Shown here in pieces: positions 16,872 through 26,732 of a DNA stretch of 64,000 bases. Under the pieces are notes generated by a model. That model saw only the letters and a program-made list of their open reading frames with translations. It was not told the origin of the DNA and ran no database searches. How positions within the stretch are numbered: position 1 is the first letter of the stretch; every line of letters begins with the position of its first letter. The DNA comes from Flavobacterium hydrocarbonoxydans. GTDB lineage: Bacteria > Bacteroidota > Bacteroidia > Flavobacteriales > Flavobacteriaceae. The stretch covers positions 411,310 to 475,309 of the forward strand of contig NZ_WSTB01000004.1 of assembly GCF_009789235.1 (NCBI RefSeq). Reading direction: 5' to 3'. The translations under genes and the position numbers were made by a program.

Positions 16872-18434
16872 ATGGACATCATAACGATCATTATTTCAGG
16901 TATAATAGGCATTTCAGCAGGTTTTGGAATCGCTAAAATTATCGAAAAAAGCAATATTTCTAACTTAATCAAAAACGCAAAAAAAGAAGCAGCCTCTATT
17001 TTAAAAGATGCTAATTTAGAAGCCGAGAATATCAAAAAAGATAAAATTCTTCAGGCTAAAGAGCGTTTTATAGAACTAAAATCAGAACACGAACAAGTGA
17101 TTTTGTCAAGAGACAAAAAAGTAGCTGAAGTAGAAAAAAGAGTTCGCGATAAAGAATCTCAAATTTCAAATGAGCTTTCTAAAGCTAAAAAAGTAAACGA
17201 CGATTTTGAGGCTAAAACACTAGAGTACTCTAACAAAATTGAAGTTTTAGACAAAAAACAAGCTGAAGTTGATAAATTACACAAAAGTCAATTACAACAA
17301 TTAGAAGTGATTTCAGGTCTTTCTGCCGAAGAAGCAAAAGAGCAATTGGTCGAAGGTTTGAAAGCGGAAGCGAAGAGCAAGGCAATGTCGCATATTCAGG
17401 ATACTATTGAAGAAGCAAAACTGACTGCACAACAAGAAGCTAAGAAAATCATTATCAATACCATTCAAAGAGTTGGAACTGAAGAAGCAGTTGAGAATTG
17501 CGTTTCTGTTTTTAATATTGAATCTGACGATGTAAAAGGTAGAATTATTGGTCGTGAAGGACGTAACATTAGAGCGCTTGAAGCCGCTACAGGAGTAGAA
17601 ATCATTGTTGATGATACACCAGAAGCCATTATCCTTTCTTGTTTTGATCCTGTTCGTAGAGAGATTGCCCGTTTATCATTACACAAATTAGTAACCGATG
17701 GACGTATTCACCCGGCTAGAATCGAAGAAGTTGTTGCTAAAACAGCGAAACAAATTGATGACGAAATTATCGAGGTTGGTAAACGTACGGTTATCGACTT
17801 AGGAATTCACGGTTTACATCCAGAATTGATAAAAGTGGTAGGTAGAATGAAATACCGTTCTTCTTACGGACAAAACTTATTACAGCACTCAAGAGAGGTT
17901 TCTAAACTTTGTGGTATCATGGCGGCCGAACTTGGCTTGAACGTAAAATTAGCCAAAAGAGCTGGTTTATTACACGATATTGGTAAAGTTCCGGATACCG
18001 AAAGTGATTTACCTCACGCATTATTAGGGATGCAATGGGCTGAGAAATACGGTGAAAAAGAAGAAGTTTGTAACGCAATTGGAGCTCACCACGACGAGAT
18101 CGAAATGAAGTCATTGCTTTCTCCTATTATTCAGGTTTGTGATGCTATTTCAGGGGCTAGACCAGGCGCAAGACGTCAGGTTTTAGATTCTTATATTCAG
18201 CGTTTGAAAGATCTTGAAGAAGTAGCTTATGGATTTGGCGGTGTTAAAAATGCTTACGCAATTCAGGCGGGTAGAGAACTTCGTGTAATTGTTGAGAGTG
18301 AAAAAGTTTCGGATGAAAATGCTGCAAACTTATCTTTCGAAATTTCACAAAAAATACAAACCGAAATGACTTATCCAGGTCAGGTAAAAGTAACGGTAAT
18401 CAGAGAAACCAGAGCAGTAAATATTGCGAAGTAA
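16872..18434 (+). CDS. rny: Ribonuclease Y
   Basis: 520 residues. A single N-terminal membrane helix ([19 protein letters not shown]) is followed by a long coiled coil to about residue 200. Next come a KH domain ([28 protein letters not shown]) and an HD phosphohydrolase domain with HSREVSKL and LLHDIGK. It is a membrane-tethered endoribonuclease that starts mRNA decay. The length matches the family. It follows the 6S RNA and ends at a strong terminator. Confidence 0.96.
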   Translation: MDIITIIISGIIGISAGFGIAKIIEKSNISNLIKNAKKEAASILKDANLEAENIKKDKILQAKERFIELKSEHEQVILSRDKKVAEVEKRVRDKESQISNELSKAKKVNDDFEAKTLEYSNKIEVLDKKQAEVDKLHKSQLQQLEVISGLSAEEAKEQLVEGLKAEAKSKAMSHIQDTIEEAKLTAQQEAKKIIINTIQRVGTEEAVENCVSVFNIESDDVKGRIIGREGRNIRALEAATGVEIIVDDTPEAIILSCFDPVRREIARLSLHKLVTDGRIHPARIEEVVAKTAKQIDDEIIEVGKRTVIDLGIHGLHPELIKVVGRMKYRSSYGQNLLQHSREVSKLCGIMAAELGLNVKLAKRAGLLHDIGKVPDTESDLPHALLGMQWAEKYGEKEEVCNAIGAHHDEIEMKSLLSPIIQVCDAISGARPGARRQVLDSYIQRLKDLEEVAYGFGGVKNAYAIQAGRELRVIVESEKVSDENAANLSFEISQKIQTEMTYPGQVKVTVIRETRAVNIAK

Positions 18435-18445
18435 TTTCTTTTAAT

Positions 18446-18498
18446 TTCCTAAAATAACAAAGGCTGTCTCAAAAAGACAGCCTTTGTTATTTTAGGAA
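18446..18498. terminator. Bidirectional terminator with a perfect 24-bp stem
   Basis: Arms 18446-18469 and 18475-18498 are exact reverse complements around a five-base loop, with T-runs on both strands. It ends rny and the convergent histidine kinase gene. Confidence 0.9.
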
Positions 18499-18527
18499 TA
18501 ATTCATTAGTAAAAAGAATAGTATTGG

Positions 18528-20057
18528 CTACAAAACATCATTAAAAACAATTTTAAAGGTAGAGCCTACACCAACTTCACTTTCGACCGAAACGGTTCCC
18601 TGCATCGCTTCTATTTGATTTTTGGTAATGTATAAACCAATTCCGCGTGCCTCAACATGTTTATGAAACGTTTTGTACATTCCGAATAACAATTCACCAT
18701 GACGTTTCAGGTCAATTCCTAATCCGTTATCTTTAATTTTTAGCGCTTTGTGGCCGTCTGGTTCGATTGCGAAATCAAACACAATCACAGGGTCTCGATC
18801 AGGATGTGCGTACTTTAAAGCATTGGTGGTAAAATTCAATAAAACACTTTCGAGATAAGCAGGATTGAAATTAATAGTTAGATATTCCGGAACATTATTG
18901 ATTATGGTAAATTCAGTTTGATTCGAATTGACACATCCTTTCATGGTGGCAATTGTTTTATTGATATACTGACATAATTTTAAAGGTTCCACAACAATAT
19001 TCAGATTGCTTTGTGTTTTTACAATCTGAGTCAAATTTGAAATGGTATCGTTTAGATTATTAGAAACAGTACGAAGATGCCCTAACATTTCATCAAAATT
19101 TTCTTTTTTGGTATCAGCATCCATAAAATCCAGAATCGATTTGATATTGCCTGCCTGAGTAATAAGATTATGCGAAACGATATGCGAGAAATTAAGCAGG
19201 CGACTATTTTGATCGCTGTATAATTTCATGGTTTTTATGAGCTCTAACTCTTTTTCTTTTTGTGCCGAAATATCAGTATGTGTACCAATTACTCGTAATG
19301 GAGAACCACTCGCATCACGCTCGATAACTTTACCTCTGTCCAGAATCCATTTGTATTTTCCGCTGGAAGTCATTACTCTGTGGTAATTCTCGTAAAATGG
19401 AATTTTATTATCAAAATGCTCGTGAATGTCCGAGTAATATTTTTCCAGATCGTCAGGATGTACAATTTTATCCCAGCGTTCCGGATTATCCAGTACATCA
19501 GCCGAATCTAATTCTAATATTTTAAGAGAAAGAGACGAATAAAAAACACTATTGGTCACCATATCCCAATCCCAAATTCCAACAGTTGAAGCTTCTAAAG
19601 CAAATTGAAATCGTTCTTCTGAGAATTTTAGCTTTAACTGCTGCTCTTTAAAAACGGTGATATCCGAAACATATCCAAAAAAAACGGTGTTCCCGTCTGT
19701 ATGACGTTCCGGTTTTGAAAATACTTTAAACCATCGCAATCCTTTTTTGGGAAGTGTCGCTCTAAATTCGTATTCCCAAGGGGTAAGGTCTCGTTTTGCT
19801 TTGAAAAGGGTTTCAAAAAAACGTTTCCGGTCCAGATGCAAAACCCTGCCGTGAATGATTAATTCGGTTGATTTTGTAAATTCAGCATCAGATAATTCGA
19901 AAATTTCCTCAACAGATTTACTTAAAAACGGAAAAGAATATTGATTATTATCATCAATAATCAGCTGAAAAAAAACATCCGGAATTTCAGCAAATAATTT
20001 TTTATAGAAGCCATTTACTTTTAAACAGTCATCATTTTCATATAAATCAAAAACCAT
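18528..20057 (-). CDS. PAS-domain sensor histidine kinase
   Basis: 509 residues without obvious membrane segments, so probably cytoplasmic. There are two to three PAS/PAC units up to about residue 275 (for example WEYEFRATLPKKGLRWFKVFS and ASTVGIWDWDMVTNSVFYSS). A dimerisation helix follows with the phosphoacceptor histidine in FSHIVSHNL. The ATPase domain has the N-box NFTTNALKYAHPDR, DNGLGID and GIGLYITKNQIEAM. It autophosphorylates in response to an unknown signal. No response-regulator gene is adjacent, so it is an orphan. Confidence 0.92.
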   Translation of the reverse strand: MVFDLYENDDCLKVNGFYKKLFAEIPDVFFQLIIDDNNQYSFPFLSKSVEEIFELSDAEFTKSTELIIHGRVLHLDRKRFFETLFKAKRDLTPWEYEFRATLPKKGLRWFKVFSKPERHTDGNTVFFGYVSDITVFKEQQLKLKFSEERFQFALEASTVGIWDWDMVTNSVFYSSLSLKILELDSADVLDNPERWDKIVHPDDLEKYYSDIHEHFDNKIPFYENYHRVMTSSGKYKWILDRGKVIERDASGSPLRVIGTHTDISAQKEKELELIKTMKLYSDQNSRLLNFSHIVSHNLITQAGNIKSILDFMDADTKKENFDEMLGHLRTVSNNLNDTISNLTQIVKTQSNLNIVVEPLKLCQYINKTIATMKGCVNSNQTEFTIINNVPEYLTINFNPAYLESVLLNFTTNALKYAHPDRDPVIVFDFAIEPDGHKALKIKDNGLGIDLKRHGELLFGMYKTFHKHVEARGIGLYITKNQIEAMQGTVSVESEVGVGSTFKIVFNDVL

Positions 20058-20199
20058 ATTCTACTGTATAAAGTGATTATTCTTTAAAACATTCCATCAA
20101 ATAGCGAAGAAAAATTCGATAAAATGATTTAATACAAAATATCACACAAGATAATTCTTTTTTAAAACATAAGAAAGTGTTTAACACGATTTTACACAG

Positions 20200-21096
20200 C
20201 TATTTTCGGGGATGAAAAGTCTGCATAACTTCTTTTAAAAAACTTCGGTCCAGATGCACGTAAATCTCTGTAGTTGTTATAGATTCATGTCCTAACATCA
20301 GTTGAATCGAACGCAAATCGGCTCCGTTTTCGAGCAAATGAGTAGCAAATGAATGACGTAATGTATGCGGACTAATGTTTTTATGCAAGCCAATTTTGAC
20401 TGCCAAATCTTTGATAATGGTAAAAATCATGGCTCTGGTAAGCTGATTGCCTCTGCGGTTTAAAAACAAGGTATCTTCATTTCCTTTTTTGATAACCTGA
20501 TGTACCCGAACCGTATCCTGATAGAGTTCTATAAACTTTTGGGTGTGTTCGCCAATAGGTACAAATCGCTCTTTATTGCCTTTTCCGGTAATTTTTACAA
20601 ATCCTTCCTCAAAAAACAAATCAGATATTTTGAGAGTTACCAATTCTGAAACCCGCAAACCACAGCCATATAAGGTTTCCAGCATGGCACGATTACGTTC
20701 GCCTTCGTTCGAACTTAAATCTATGGCGGCAATAAGCCTGTCGATTTCCTGAATAGATAAAGTGTCCGGGAGTTTACGGCCCGTTTTGGGTGTTTCGATT
20801 AGTTCTAATGGATTATCATTACGGTAATCCTCGAAAACCAAATAGCTAAAAAAACTTTTTAAACCCGAAATAATTCTGGCCTGCGAGCGCGGATTGACTT
20901 CTTTTGAAACCGCATAAATAAATTCCTGAACGGTATCTTCCTTAATTTTTACCGGAGAAATTTCTATCTGATTAGTTTCCAGAAAAAGACACAATCGCTC
21001 AATATCAAAACTATAATTCTCGATGGTGTTTTTAGACAGTCCTCTTTCGATTCGCAAATACGATTGATAGTCTTTTATATATCGGTTCCAGTTCAT
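20200..21096 (-). CDS. xerD: Tyrosine recombinase XerD
   Basis: 298 residues from the ATG at 21096 (MNWNRYIKDYQSYLRIERG). The ATG at 21123 adds an odd hydrophobic leader. The SAM-like core-binding domain is N-terminal. The catalytic set is seen as R in YGCGLRVSEL, HTLRHSFATH, LGHESITTT and the tyrosine in EIYVHLD. With XerC it resolves chromosome dimers at dif. Length and completeness argue for the housekeeping enzyme rather than a phage integrase. Confidence 0.93.
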   Translation of the reverse strand: MNWNRYIKDYQSYLRIERGLSKNTIENYSFDIERLCLFLETNQIEISPVKIKEDTVQEFIYAVSKEVNPRSQARIISGLKSFFSYLVFEDYRNDNPLELIETPKTGRKLPDTLSIQEIDRLIAAIDLSSNEGERNRAMLETLYGCGLRVSELVTLKISDLFFEEGFVKITGKGNKERFVPIGEHTQKFIELYQDTVRVHQVIKKGNEDTLFLNRRGNQLTRAMIFTIIKDLAVKIGLHKNISPHTLRHSFATHLLENGADLRSIQLMLGHESITTTEIYVHLDRSFLKEVMQTFHPRK

Positions 21097-21125
21097 GTTT
21101 ACAAAGTAAAGAATTTTAAGCATAA

Positions 21126-21156
21126 AAAAACCTTCCGGATTAGGGAAGGTTTTTAG
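21126..21156 (-). terminator. Terminator after the leftward outer-membrane barrel gene
   Basis: An 11-bp stem AAAAACCTTCC / GGAAGGTTTTT with a seven-base loop and trailing T-run on the minus strand. It is similar in sequence to the HU terminator. Confidence 0.75.
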
Positions 21157-21176
21157 TAATATATTTTATTCTAAGA

Positions 21177-21806
21177 TTAGAATTTATATCCTACAGATAA
21201 TGAGAAAACACTGTTTTGAACACTAACATCATCAACATCAAATTCTTCAGCATCTTCAGTTTCTACAATATTTGAAAGACCTAAATTATAACGAAGGCCA
21301 ACTGAAAGATTTTCGGTAAAATCATATCCAGCACCAAAGTTAACACCAAAGTCAATTGATTTGTAACCATCTTTTACATCCTCATTTTCTGAGTAAGATT
21401 CTCCCATAAAGCTACCACTGTAATCATCTTTGGCACTTAATAAGAAACCAATTTGTGGACCTGCCTCAACAGTAAATTTTTCTGTAACGTAAAATTTAGC
21501 CATTACAGGGATATTTAAATAAGCTAATTTTAATTTACCTTCTTCGAATGAATCAAATTCTGGCTCAGAAAAATCATATTTAGCTCCTTGGGCAGAATAT
21601 AAAAGTTCCGGTTGAATGGAGAATTTGTCTGTTAATTTAATTTCAGCAAAACCACCAACGTGAAAACCTACTAGCGATTCAGTACCTACAACATCGCCTG
21701 TTTGGTTAGCAATGTTAAGACCAGCTTTTACTCCAAATTTAACTTCTTGTGCATTGGTATATGCAAAAGCCAATACTGCCGCAGCAGTCATAATAATTTT
21801 TTTCAT
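21177..21806 (-). CDS. Outer-membrane beta-barrel protein
   Basis: 209 residues from the ATG at 21806, chosen because it begins the signal peptide MKKIIMTAAAVLAFAYTNAQ. The mature part (VKFGVKAGLNIANQTGD, FSIQPELLYSAQGAKYDF, NLSVGLRYNLGLSNIVE, FSLSVGYKF) is a small eight-stranded barrel of the porin-like Omp_b-brl_2 type, ending in F. It is paralogous to the divergent gene at 22105, with which it shares GVKAGxNxANQTGD and FSIQPELLYS. The function is unknown, probably structural or membrane integrity. A minus-strand -7 box TATATTTG lies at 21834-21841. Confidence 0.88.
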   Translation of the reverse strand: MKKIIMTAAAVLAFAYTNAQEVKFGVKAGLNIANQTGDVVGTESLVGFHVGGFAEIKLTDKFSIQPELLYSAQGAKYDFSEPEFDSFEEGKLKLAYLNIPVMAKFYVTEKFTVEAGPQIGFLLSAKDDYSGSFMGESYSENEDVKDGYKSIDFGVNFGAGYDFTENLSVGLRYNLGLSNIVETEDAEEFDVDDVSVQNSVFSLSVGYKF

Positions 21807-22104
21807 TACAATTTGTTTTTGGGTTATAATGGTCAAATATAGAATTATACTTAATAAAAAAAATATTTTTTATTAATAAAAATAGTAGTAATTGAGGCAA
21901 AACTGCTGATTTTAAGTAAATTACTGATTTACAAGGATTTATCACTTAATAAAACAATAACCCAACTTCCCTTATTAAAAAAAGAATAAAAAACAGCTGT
22001 GGAAATTCTTAAAAAAAATAAAACAATACTATAACATACTAAATGTAGAATTATGTAGTTTTGAATTATAACTAAATATAAAATCAAATATTAAAAAAAC
22101 ATTT

Positions 22105-22665
22105 ATGAAAAAGATACTTTTAGCAGCTGTATTGTTCATAGCAACAGCAGCAACAACACAAGCGCAATTATTAAAAATTGGGGTAAAAGCAGGGGTAAAC
22201 TTTGCTAATCAAACTGGGGATGCTAGTTTTGATGGAATTGAACTTGATAAAGAAGGTATTACAAGTTATCACGCAGGTTTAGTAGCCGAGTTAAAACTAC
22301 TAGATCGTTTTTCTATTCAACCGGAGCTTTTATACTCTACTCAGGGCGCAAGTTATAAAGAAGCTGGAGAAGAATTTAAAAAAGAATTAGGTTATTTATC
22401 TATCCCTGTAATGGCAAAAATTTATTTAAGTGATTCTTTTAGTTTAGAAGCAGGACCACAGGCTTCTTTTTTATTAAGCGAAAAAGATGATTTTGATCCT
22501 TATGATGCAGAAACTTTCGAATTTGGAGTGAACTTTGGTTTAGGATTTAAAATTACTGAGAATATTTTTGTTCAAGGACGTTATAATTTAGGTTTAACTG
22601 AAGCTTCTAAGTATGCAGATGTTAAAAACTCCACAGTACAACTTTCTGCTGGATTCATGTTCTAA
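22105..22665 (+). CDS. Outer-membrane beta-barrel protein, paralogue
   Basis: 186 residues with signal peptide MKKILLAAVLFIATAATTQAQ. The barrel motifs GVKAGVNFANQTGD, FSIQPELLYSTQGAS, LSIPVMAKIYL and FVQGRYNLGL mirror the divergent gene at 21177, so the two arose by duplication, probably with inversion. It ends in an aromatic residue (GFMF), as usual for outer-membrane barrels. It has its own terminator at 22686. Confidence 0.88.
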   Translation: MKKILLAAVLFIATAATTQAQLLKIGVKAGVNFANQTGDASFDGIELDKEGITSYHAGLVAELKLLDRFSIQPELLYSTQGASYKEAGEEFKKELGYLSIPVMAKIYLSDSFSLEAGPQASFLLSEKDDFDPYDAETFEFGVNFGLGFKITENIFVQGRYNLGLTEASKYADVKNSTVQLSAGFMF

Positions 22666-22685
22666 AAATAATCACATAGTTTTAT

Positions 22686-22718
22686 AAAAACCGTTCTAAT
22701 TATTAGAACGGTTTTTTT
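22686..22718 (+). terminator. Terminator after outer-membrane barrel gene
   Basis: Stem AAAAACCGTTCTAA / TTAGAACGGTTTTT with a very short loop and a run of seven T. Confidence 0.85.
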
Positions 22719-22773
22719 ATTTTTACAAAGTTCAATCGCTATTTATTAAAGAAAATTATAATCAGTCTAAAAC

Positions 22774-23190
22774 ATGAAAATCGCCATAATCAACGGTCCC
22801 AATTTGAATCTGTTAGGAAAAAGAGAACCAGAAGTGTACGGAAGTCAAACTTTTGAAGACTATTTTGCGATGTTGCAGAAAAAATTCATGAACGTAGAAT
22901 TGTATTATTTTCAAAGTAATATTGAAGGTGAATTAATCAGTAAAATTCAGGAATATGGTTTTTCGTATGATGGTATTATTTTGAATGCAGGAGCTTATAC
23001 ACACACTTCTGTAGGCATTGGCGATGCGATGAAAGCCATTACGACTCCGGTAATCGAAGTACATATTTCGAATACGTATGCGCGTGAAAGCTTCAGACAT
23101 CAGTCGTATTTGTCCGGAAATGCTAAAGGCGTTATTTTAGGTTTTGGTTTAAAAAGCTACGAATTGGCTATTCAGTCTTTCTTTTTGTAG
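22774..23190 (+). CDS. aroQ: Type II 3-dehydroquinate dehydratase
   Basis: 138 residues. It converts 3-dehydroquinate to 3-dehydroshikimate in aromatic amino-acid synthesis. Seen are the N-terminal INGPNLNLLGKREPEVYG with the catalytic loop (R and Y), the ILNAGAYTHTS asparagine motif and EVHISN near the active-site histidine. The length is slightly short of the usual 145. It lies near xerD, a pairing common in Flavobacteria. Confidence 0.95.
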   Translation: MKIAIINGPNLNLLGKREPEVYGSQTFEDYFAMLQKKFMNVELYYFQSNIEGELISKIQEYGFSYDGIILNAGAYTHTSVGIGDAMKAITTPVIEVHISNTYARESFRHQSYLSGNAKGVILGFGLKSYELAIQSFFL

Positions 23191-23292
23191 TAGTTAGAAC
23201 TTTAATTTATAATTACGCAGTTAAGCAGATTTAACTTTTTTTTAATAACCTCATATTGAAGTTATTCTATTTTTGTGAAAGAAAAAACTTTC

Positions 23293-25782
23293 ATGAGAAA
23301 CTATACTTTATTTGCCTTTTTACTTTTTTCGATTACAAACTTTGCTCAGATCAAAGGAATTATAACAGATGACAAAGGGAATCCGCTTCCTTTTGTATCA
23401 GTTTTTGAAGAGAACACTTATAGTGGAACCACTTCTAATGATCAGGGAGTGTATCAGCTCAATGTTAAGGAAATAGGTAAAAATAAAATTGTTTTTCAAT
23501 ATTTAGGTTTTAAAACCCAAAAAATTACGGTTGCTTCTGATGTTAAAACGGTGACTTTAAACGTAAAAATGCAGGAGGAAAGTTATACCTTAAATGAAGT
23601 GGTGATTGACCCTAAAAACAATCCTGCCAATGCCATTATAAAAAGTGCCATTGCAAATCGCAAAGAAAACTCCGATAAAACCAAACGATATACCGCCGAT
23701 TTTTATTCGAAAGGAATGTTTAAGGTTAAAGATCTTCCTAAAAAAATTCTGGGGCAAAAAGTTGATCTTGGTGAAGACATGGCTTCCAATTTAGATTCTA
23801 CAGGTACTGGTATTTTATACTTATCCGAAACCATTTCGAAACTTACTTTTGAAAAACCTGACAAAGTCAAAGAAAAAATCATCGCCTCGAAAATCTCCGG
23901 AAACAATAGAGGGTATAGCTATAATACAGCAAGTTTATCTACCTATGATTTTTACGAAAACACCGTAGAATTTAATATCAATCTGATTTCTCCTATTGCT
24001 TATAATGCTTTTAATTATTACAAATACACACTCGAAGGTACTTTTTTTGATGAAAACAATCAGCAAATTAATAAAATAAAAGTAACGCCTAAACGCGACA
24101 AAGAGCCGGTTTTTGAAGGTTACATTTATATAATAGACGATAGTTTTGCGATTTATGCCGTAGATTTTGAGATTAAGGGCTACCGAATGAAACAGGAATT
24201 TACCGAGGCAATGAACTTAAAACAGACTTTTACCTACAATCCTAAAAATAAAATTTGGGCAAAAAACGCTCAGACTTTGGCTTTTAGTGCAGGGGCTTTT
24301 GGAATTAAATTCTCAGGCAAATTCAACTATGTTTATTCTAATTATGAATTTCCGGATTCTTTTGAAAAGAAAACGTTTGGTAAAGAAATTGTAGCTTTTG
24401 AAACCAATGCCAATAAAAAAGATGATGCGTACTGGAATGAAATAAGACCCATACCGTTAACTCTCGAAGAAAGTACTGATTATACCAAAAAAGACAGTTT
24501 ACTGACGATTAGAAAATCCCAGAAATACATTGATTCTGTTGATGCCAAAAACAATAAATTTAAAGTTTTTGATGTGCTTACAGGTTATAATTACAAAAAC
24601 ACTTTCAAAAACTACTCTTTTGAGTATAAGGGTTTGCTTGATCCAACATCTATGAGTTTTAATACCGTTCAGGGTTATAATTTAGGAACTGGTTTTTCTT
24701 TTAGAAAATGGAACGAAGATAATGGTAAAATGACATCAATAGGTACTGATTTTAATTATGGTTTTTCTGATGAGCGTTTTCGTGTTACAGGAGTTTTTAT
24801 GCACCGATTTAATGCGATAAATTATGCTACCATTTGGGCTTCAGGAGGAACAAAAACAGCGCAGTTTAATAAAGCTGAGCCTATTACTAAACTTGTTAAT
24901 TCTATCAGTTCTTTGTTTTTTAAGGACAATTATATGAAATTGTATAATCTGGAATTTGCACAAATCAATTATGCACAGGATATTGCAAATGGCGTAAATC
25001 TGAACGCTCAGCTTGCGTACGAACAACGAAAACCATTATTCAATACTACTGATTATTCGTTCTTTAAAAGAGAGGATGTTTATTCGTCTAATAATCCTTT
25101 GGCTCCAAATGATTTTGATACCCCGGGTTTTGATAAACACCATTTATTTAAAGCGAATCTTACAGCAAAAATAAATTTTGGAAACAAATATATCTCAAGA
25201 CCTGACGGCAGATATAATGTGCGAAACGAAAAATATCCTACACTTTTTGTTGCCTTCGAAAAAGGTTTTGCCGGAAGCGATAAAAAATATGAATTCGAGA
25301 ACCTGGCAGCTTCGGTAAAATATGATGTATTATTAGGAAATAAAGGTATTATAGGCATGAATTTAAGAGGCGGGAAATTCTTTAATGCCGAAAATATTGC
25401 TTTTATGGATTACAGGCATTTCAACGGAAACCAAACTCACATCGGGTCAAGCAGCCGCTATCTGGATGTATTCAATTTAATGCCTTATTATGCCAATAGT
25501 ACCAACGACAGCTATTTTGAATTACACTCGGAATACAATGATACTGGGTTTATTATGAATAAAATTCCGTTACTGAATAAATTAAAATCGACACTGAATC
25601 TTGGTTTTCATACCTTAGCGATTCCAGACAGAAAACCATATTCTGAATTTACGGCCGGTTTAGACAATCTGGGTTTCGGAAAATTTAAACTTTTCAGAAT
25701 CGATTATGTACATTCTTTTCAAGGTGCAAAAGAACAAAACGGAGTGGTTTTCGGTTTGAAAATATTGAATGCTTTGGATTAG
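23293..25782 (+). CDS. DUF5686 / carboxypeptidase-like regulatory domain protein
   Basis: 829 residues from the ATG at 23293. The earlier GTG at 23275 is rejected because it is the last base triplet of a -7 box TATTTTTG (23268-23275) and would disturb the signal peptide MRNYTLFAFLLFSITNFAQ. An N-terminal CarboxypepD_reg-like domain (IKGIITDDKGNPLPFVSV) precedes the DUF5686 region, a large outer-membrane-like protein of unknown function. The C-terminal half is rich in alternating aromatic strands, consistent with a barrel. Confidence 0.88.
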   Translation: MRNYTLFAFLLFSITNFAQIKGIITDDKGNPLPFVSVFEENTYSGTTSNDQGVYQLNVKEIGKNKIVFQYLGFKTQKITVASDVKTVTLNVKMQEESYTLNEVVIDPKNNPANAIIKSAIANRKENSDKTKRYTADFYSKGMFKVKDLPKKILGQKVDLGEDMASNLDSTGTGILYLSETISKLTFEKPDKVKEKIIASKISGNNRGYSYNTASLSTYDFYENTVEFNINLISPIAYNAFNYYKYTLEGTFFDENNQQINKIKVTPKRDKEPVFEGYIYIIDDSFAIYAVDFEIKGYRMKQEFTEAMNLKQTFTYNPKNKIWAKNAQTLAFSAGAFGIKFSGKFNYVYSNYEFPDSFEKKTFGKEIVAFETNANKKDDAYWNEIRPIPLTLEESTDYTKKDSLLTIRKSQKYIDSVDAKNNKFKVFDVLTGYNYKNTFKNYSFEYKGLLDPTSMSFNTVQGYNLGTGFSFRKWNEDNGKMTSIGTDFNYGFSDERFRVTGVFMHRFNAINYATIWASGGTKTAQFNKAEPITKLVNSISSLFFKDNYMKLYNLEFAQINYAQDIANGVNLNAQLAYEQRKPLFNTTDYSFFKREDVYSSNNPLAPNDFDTPGFDKHHLFKANLTAKINFGNKYISRPDGRYNVRNEKYPTLFVAFEKGFAGSDKKYEFENLAASVKYDVLLGNKGIIGMNLRGGKFFNAENIAFMDYRHFNGNQTHIGSSSRYLDVFNLMPYYANSTNDSYFELHSEYNDTGFIMNKIPLLNKLKSTLNLGFHTLAIPDRKPYSEFTAGLDNLGFGKFKLFRIDYVHSFQGAKEQNGVVFGLKILNALD

Positions 25783-25813
25783 TTTTTTTATTCTGCACAT
25801 GAATACTTTTTTC

Positions 25814-25934
25814 TTTCACGCAGATTTTACAGATGAGAATTGATTTTTGAATGTTTATTAAAGAGAAACTTAAACGTTATCTGTCAAAAATAAAAACAAA
25901 AGAAATAGATTTAATCTTTAAAATCTGTGTGAAA
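25814..25934. repeat. Inverted repeat of CACGCAGATTT words
   Basis: The left arm TTTCACGCAGATTTT (25814-25828) and right arm AAAATCTGTGTGAAA (25920-25934) pair at 14 of 15 positions. They enclose most of the 196-base gap between two convergent genes. No gene is visible inside. Confidence 0.7.
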
Positions 25935-25978
25935 TTATACTGAATTGTAGCTGCTAAATTTTGGAAACTGAGACAAAC

Positions 25979-26680
25979 CTAAATCAGAATATCACTTTCC
26001 AGATCAGATTTTTCGATTTCAAAATCAAAACCTAAACGTTCTACCAATTCGATAACGAGTTTTTTATACCAGTTTTCAGATTTTGGATGAATGTAAATTT
26101 TCTCAATCAATTGGTTGATATCCACATTGATTTTTAGACCGTCATTAAGTTTTAGGTTGCTTTGAGAAGTGTCGGTAATAATACGAACCTCACGTTCGTA
26201 CTGAAAACTTTTTCGTTTGAATAAAAACGGAAAGAACAAATCATCAAACGGAATATATTCTTTTTTATAATCGATATAATTGACTTCGCCAATATACTGA
26301 TCAAAATTATTCTCAGGATTCAATGCTTTTTGCAACCTTCCAATGGTAGATTGTATGGCTAGTCCTTCGCTGTTTTGCGTAAAAATCTGCCACATGGCAA
26401 ACGATTCATATTCGTTGATGTGCCAGCTGCTTACCGCAACTTTTTCGCGGTGCGTTTTGTAATAATTAAGAAAGTCCGGATTGTCTTTTGCAAGCTTTTT
26501 TATCTCTTCAAAAGTGGGTTCGCTAAAAGTACCTTCATATTGATCTTCAAACTTGTCGGAACGCGACATGAATAATTTTTTAGATAATAATAAATCCAAA
26601 AATTTAGACAAATCCAAATACTTCCAAACCACAGTATCCGGATCTTCTGGTAACTTTATGTTTGGATTGTTAAGATACAT
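25979..26680 (-). CDS. DUF2971 domain-containing protein
   Basis: 233 residues. The N-terminal YLDLSKFLDLLLSKKLFMSRSDKFEDQYEGTF and the middle VSSWHINEYESFAMWQIFTQNSEGLAIQST are typical of DUF2971, a family of unknown function often seen in accessory or defence-like neighbourhoods. No signal peptide is present. It precedes the phage-free stretch with the ABC exporter and YhcG genes; no toxin or nuclease motif is visible in it. Confidence 0.85.
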   Translation of the reverse strand: MYLNNPNIKLPEDPDTVVWKYLDLSKFLDLLLSKKLFMSRSDKFEDQYEGTFSEPTFEEIKKLAKDNPDFLNYYKTHREKVAVSSWHINEYESFAMWQIFTQNSEGLAIQSTIGRLQKALNPENNFDQYIGEVNYIDYKKEYIPFDDLFFPFLFKRKSFQYEREVRIITDTSQSNLKLNDGLKINVDINQLIEKIYIHPKSENWYKKLVIELVERLGFDFEIEKSDLESDILI

Positions 26681-26690
26681 TTTTCTTGTT

Positions 26691-26727
26691 TAGAGGTTCA
26701 AAGTCTCAAAGTAACAAAGGTTTAGAG
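26691..26727. repeat. Half copy of iterated CTTTG/CAAAG words
   Basis: The segment contains GGTTCAAAGTCTCAAAG and AACAAAGG in the short gap upstream of the DUF2971 gene. It is built like the arms of the other iterated-word repeats (compare 7242-7273 and 10791-10800) but has no nearby partner. Confidence 0.5.
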
Positions 26728-26732
26728 TTTTT

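Noticed and set aside
20200..21096. Phage or integrative-element integrase
   Set aside because: The sequence is a full-length housekeeping XerD type near aroQ with no att site, phage genes or flanking duplication.
23275..23292. GTG start for the DUF5686 protein
   Set aside because: The GTG overlaps the -7 box TATTTTTG, and starting there would put extra residues before a clean signal peptide that begins at the ATG at 23293.
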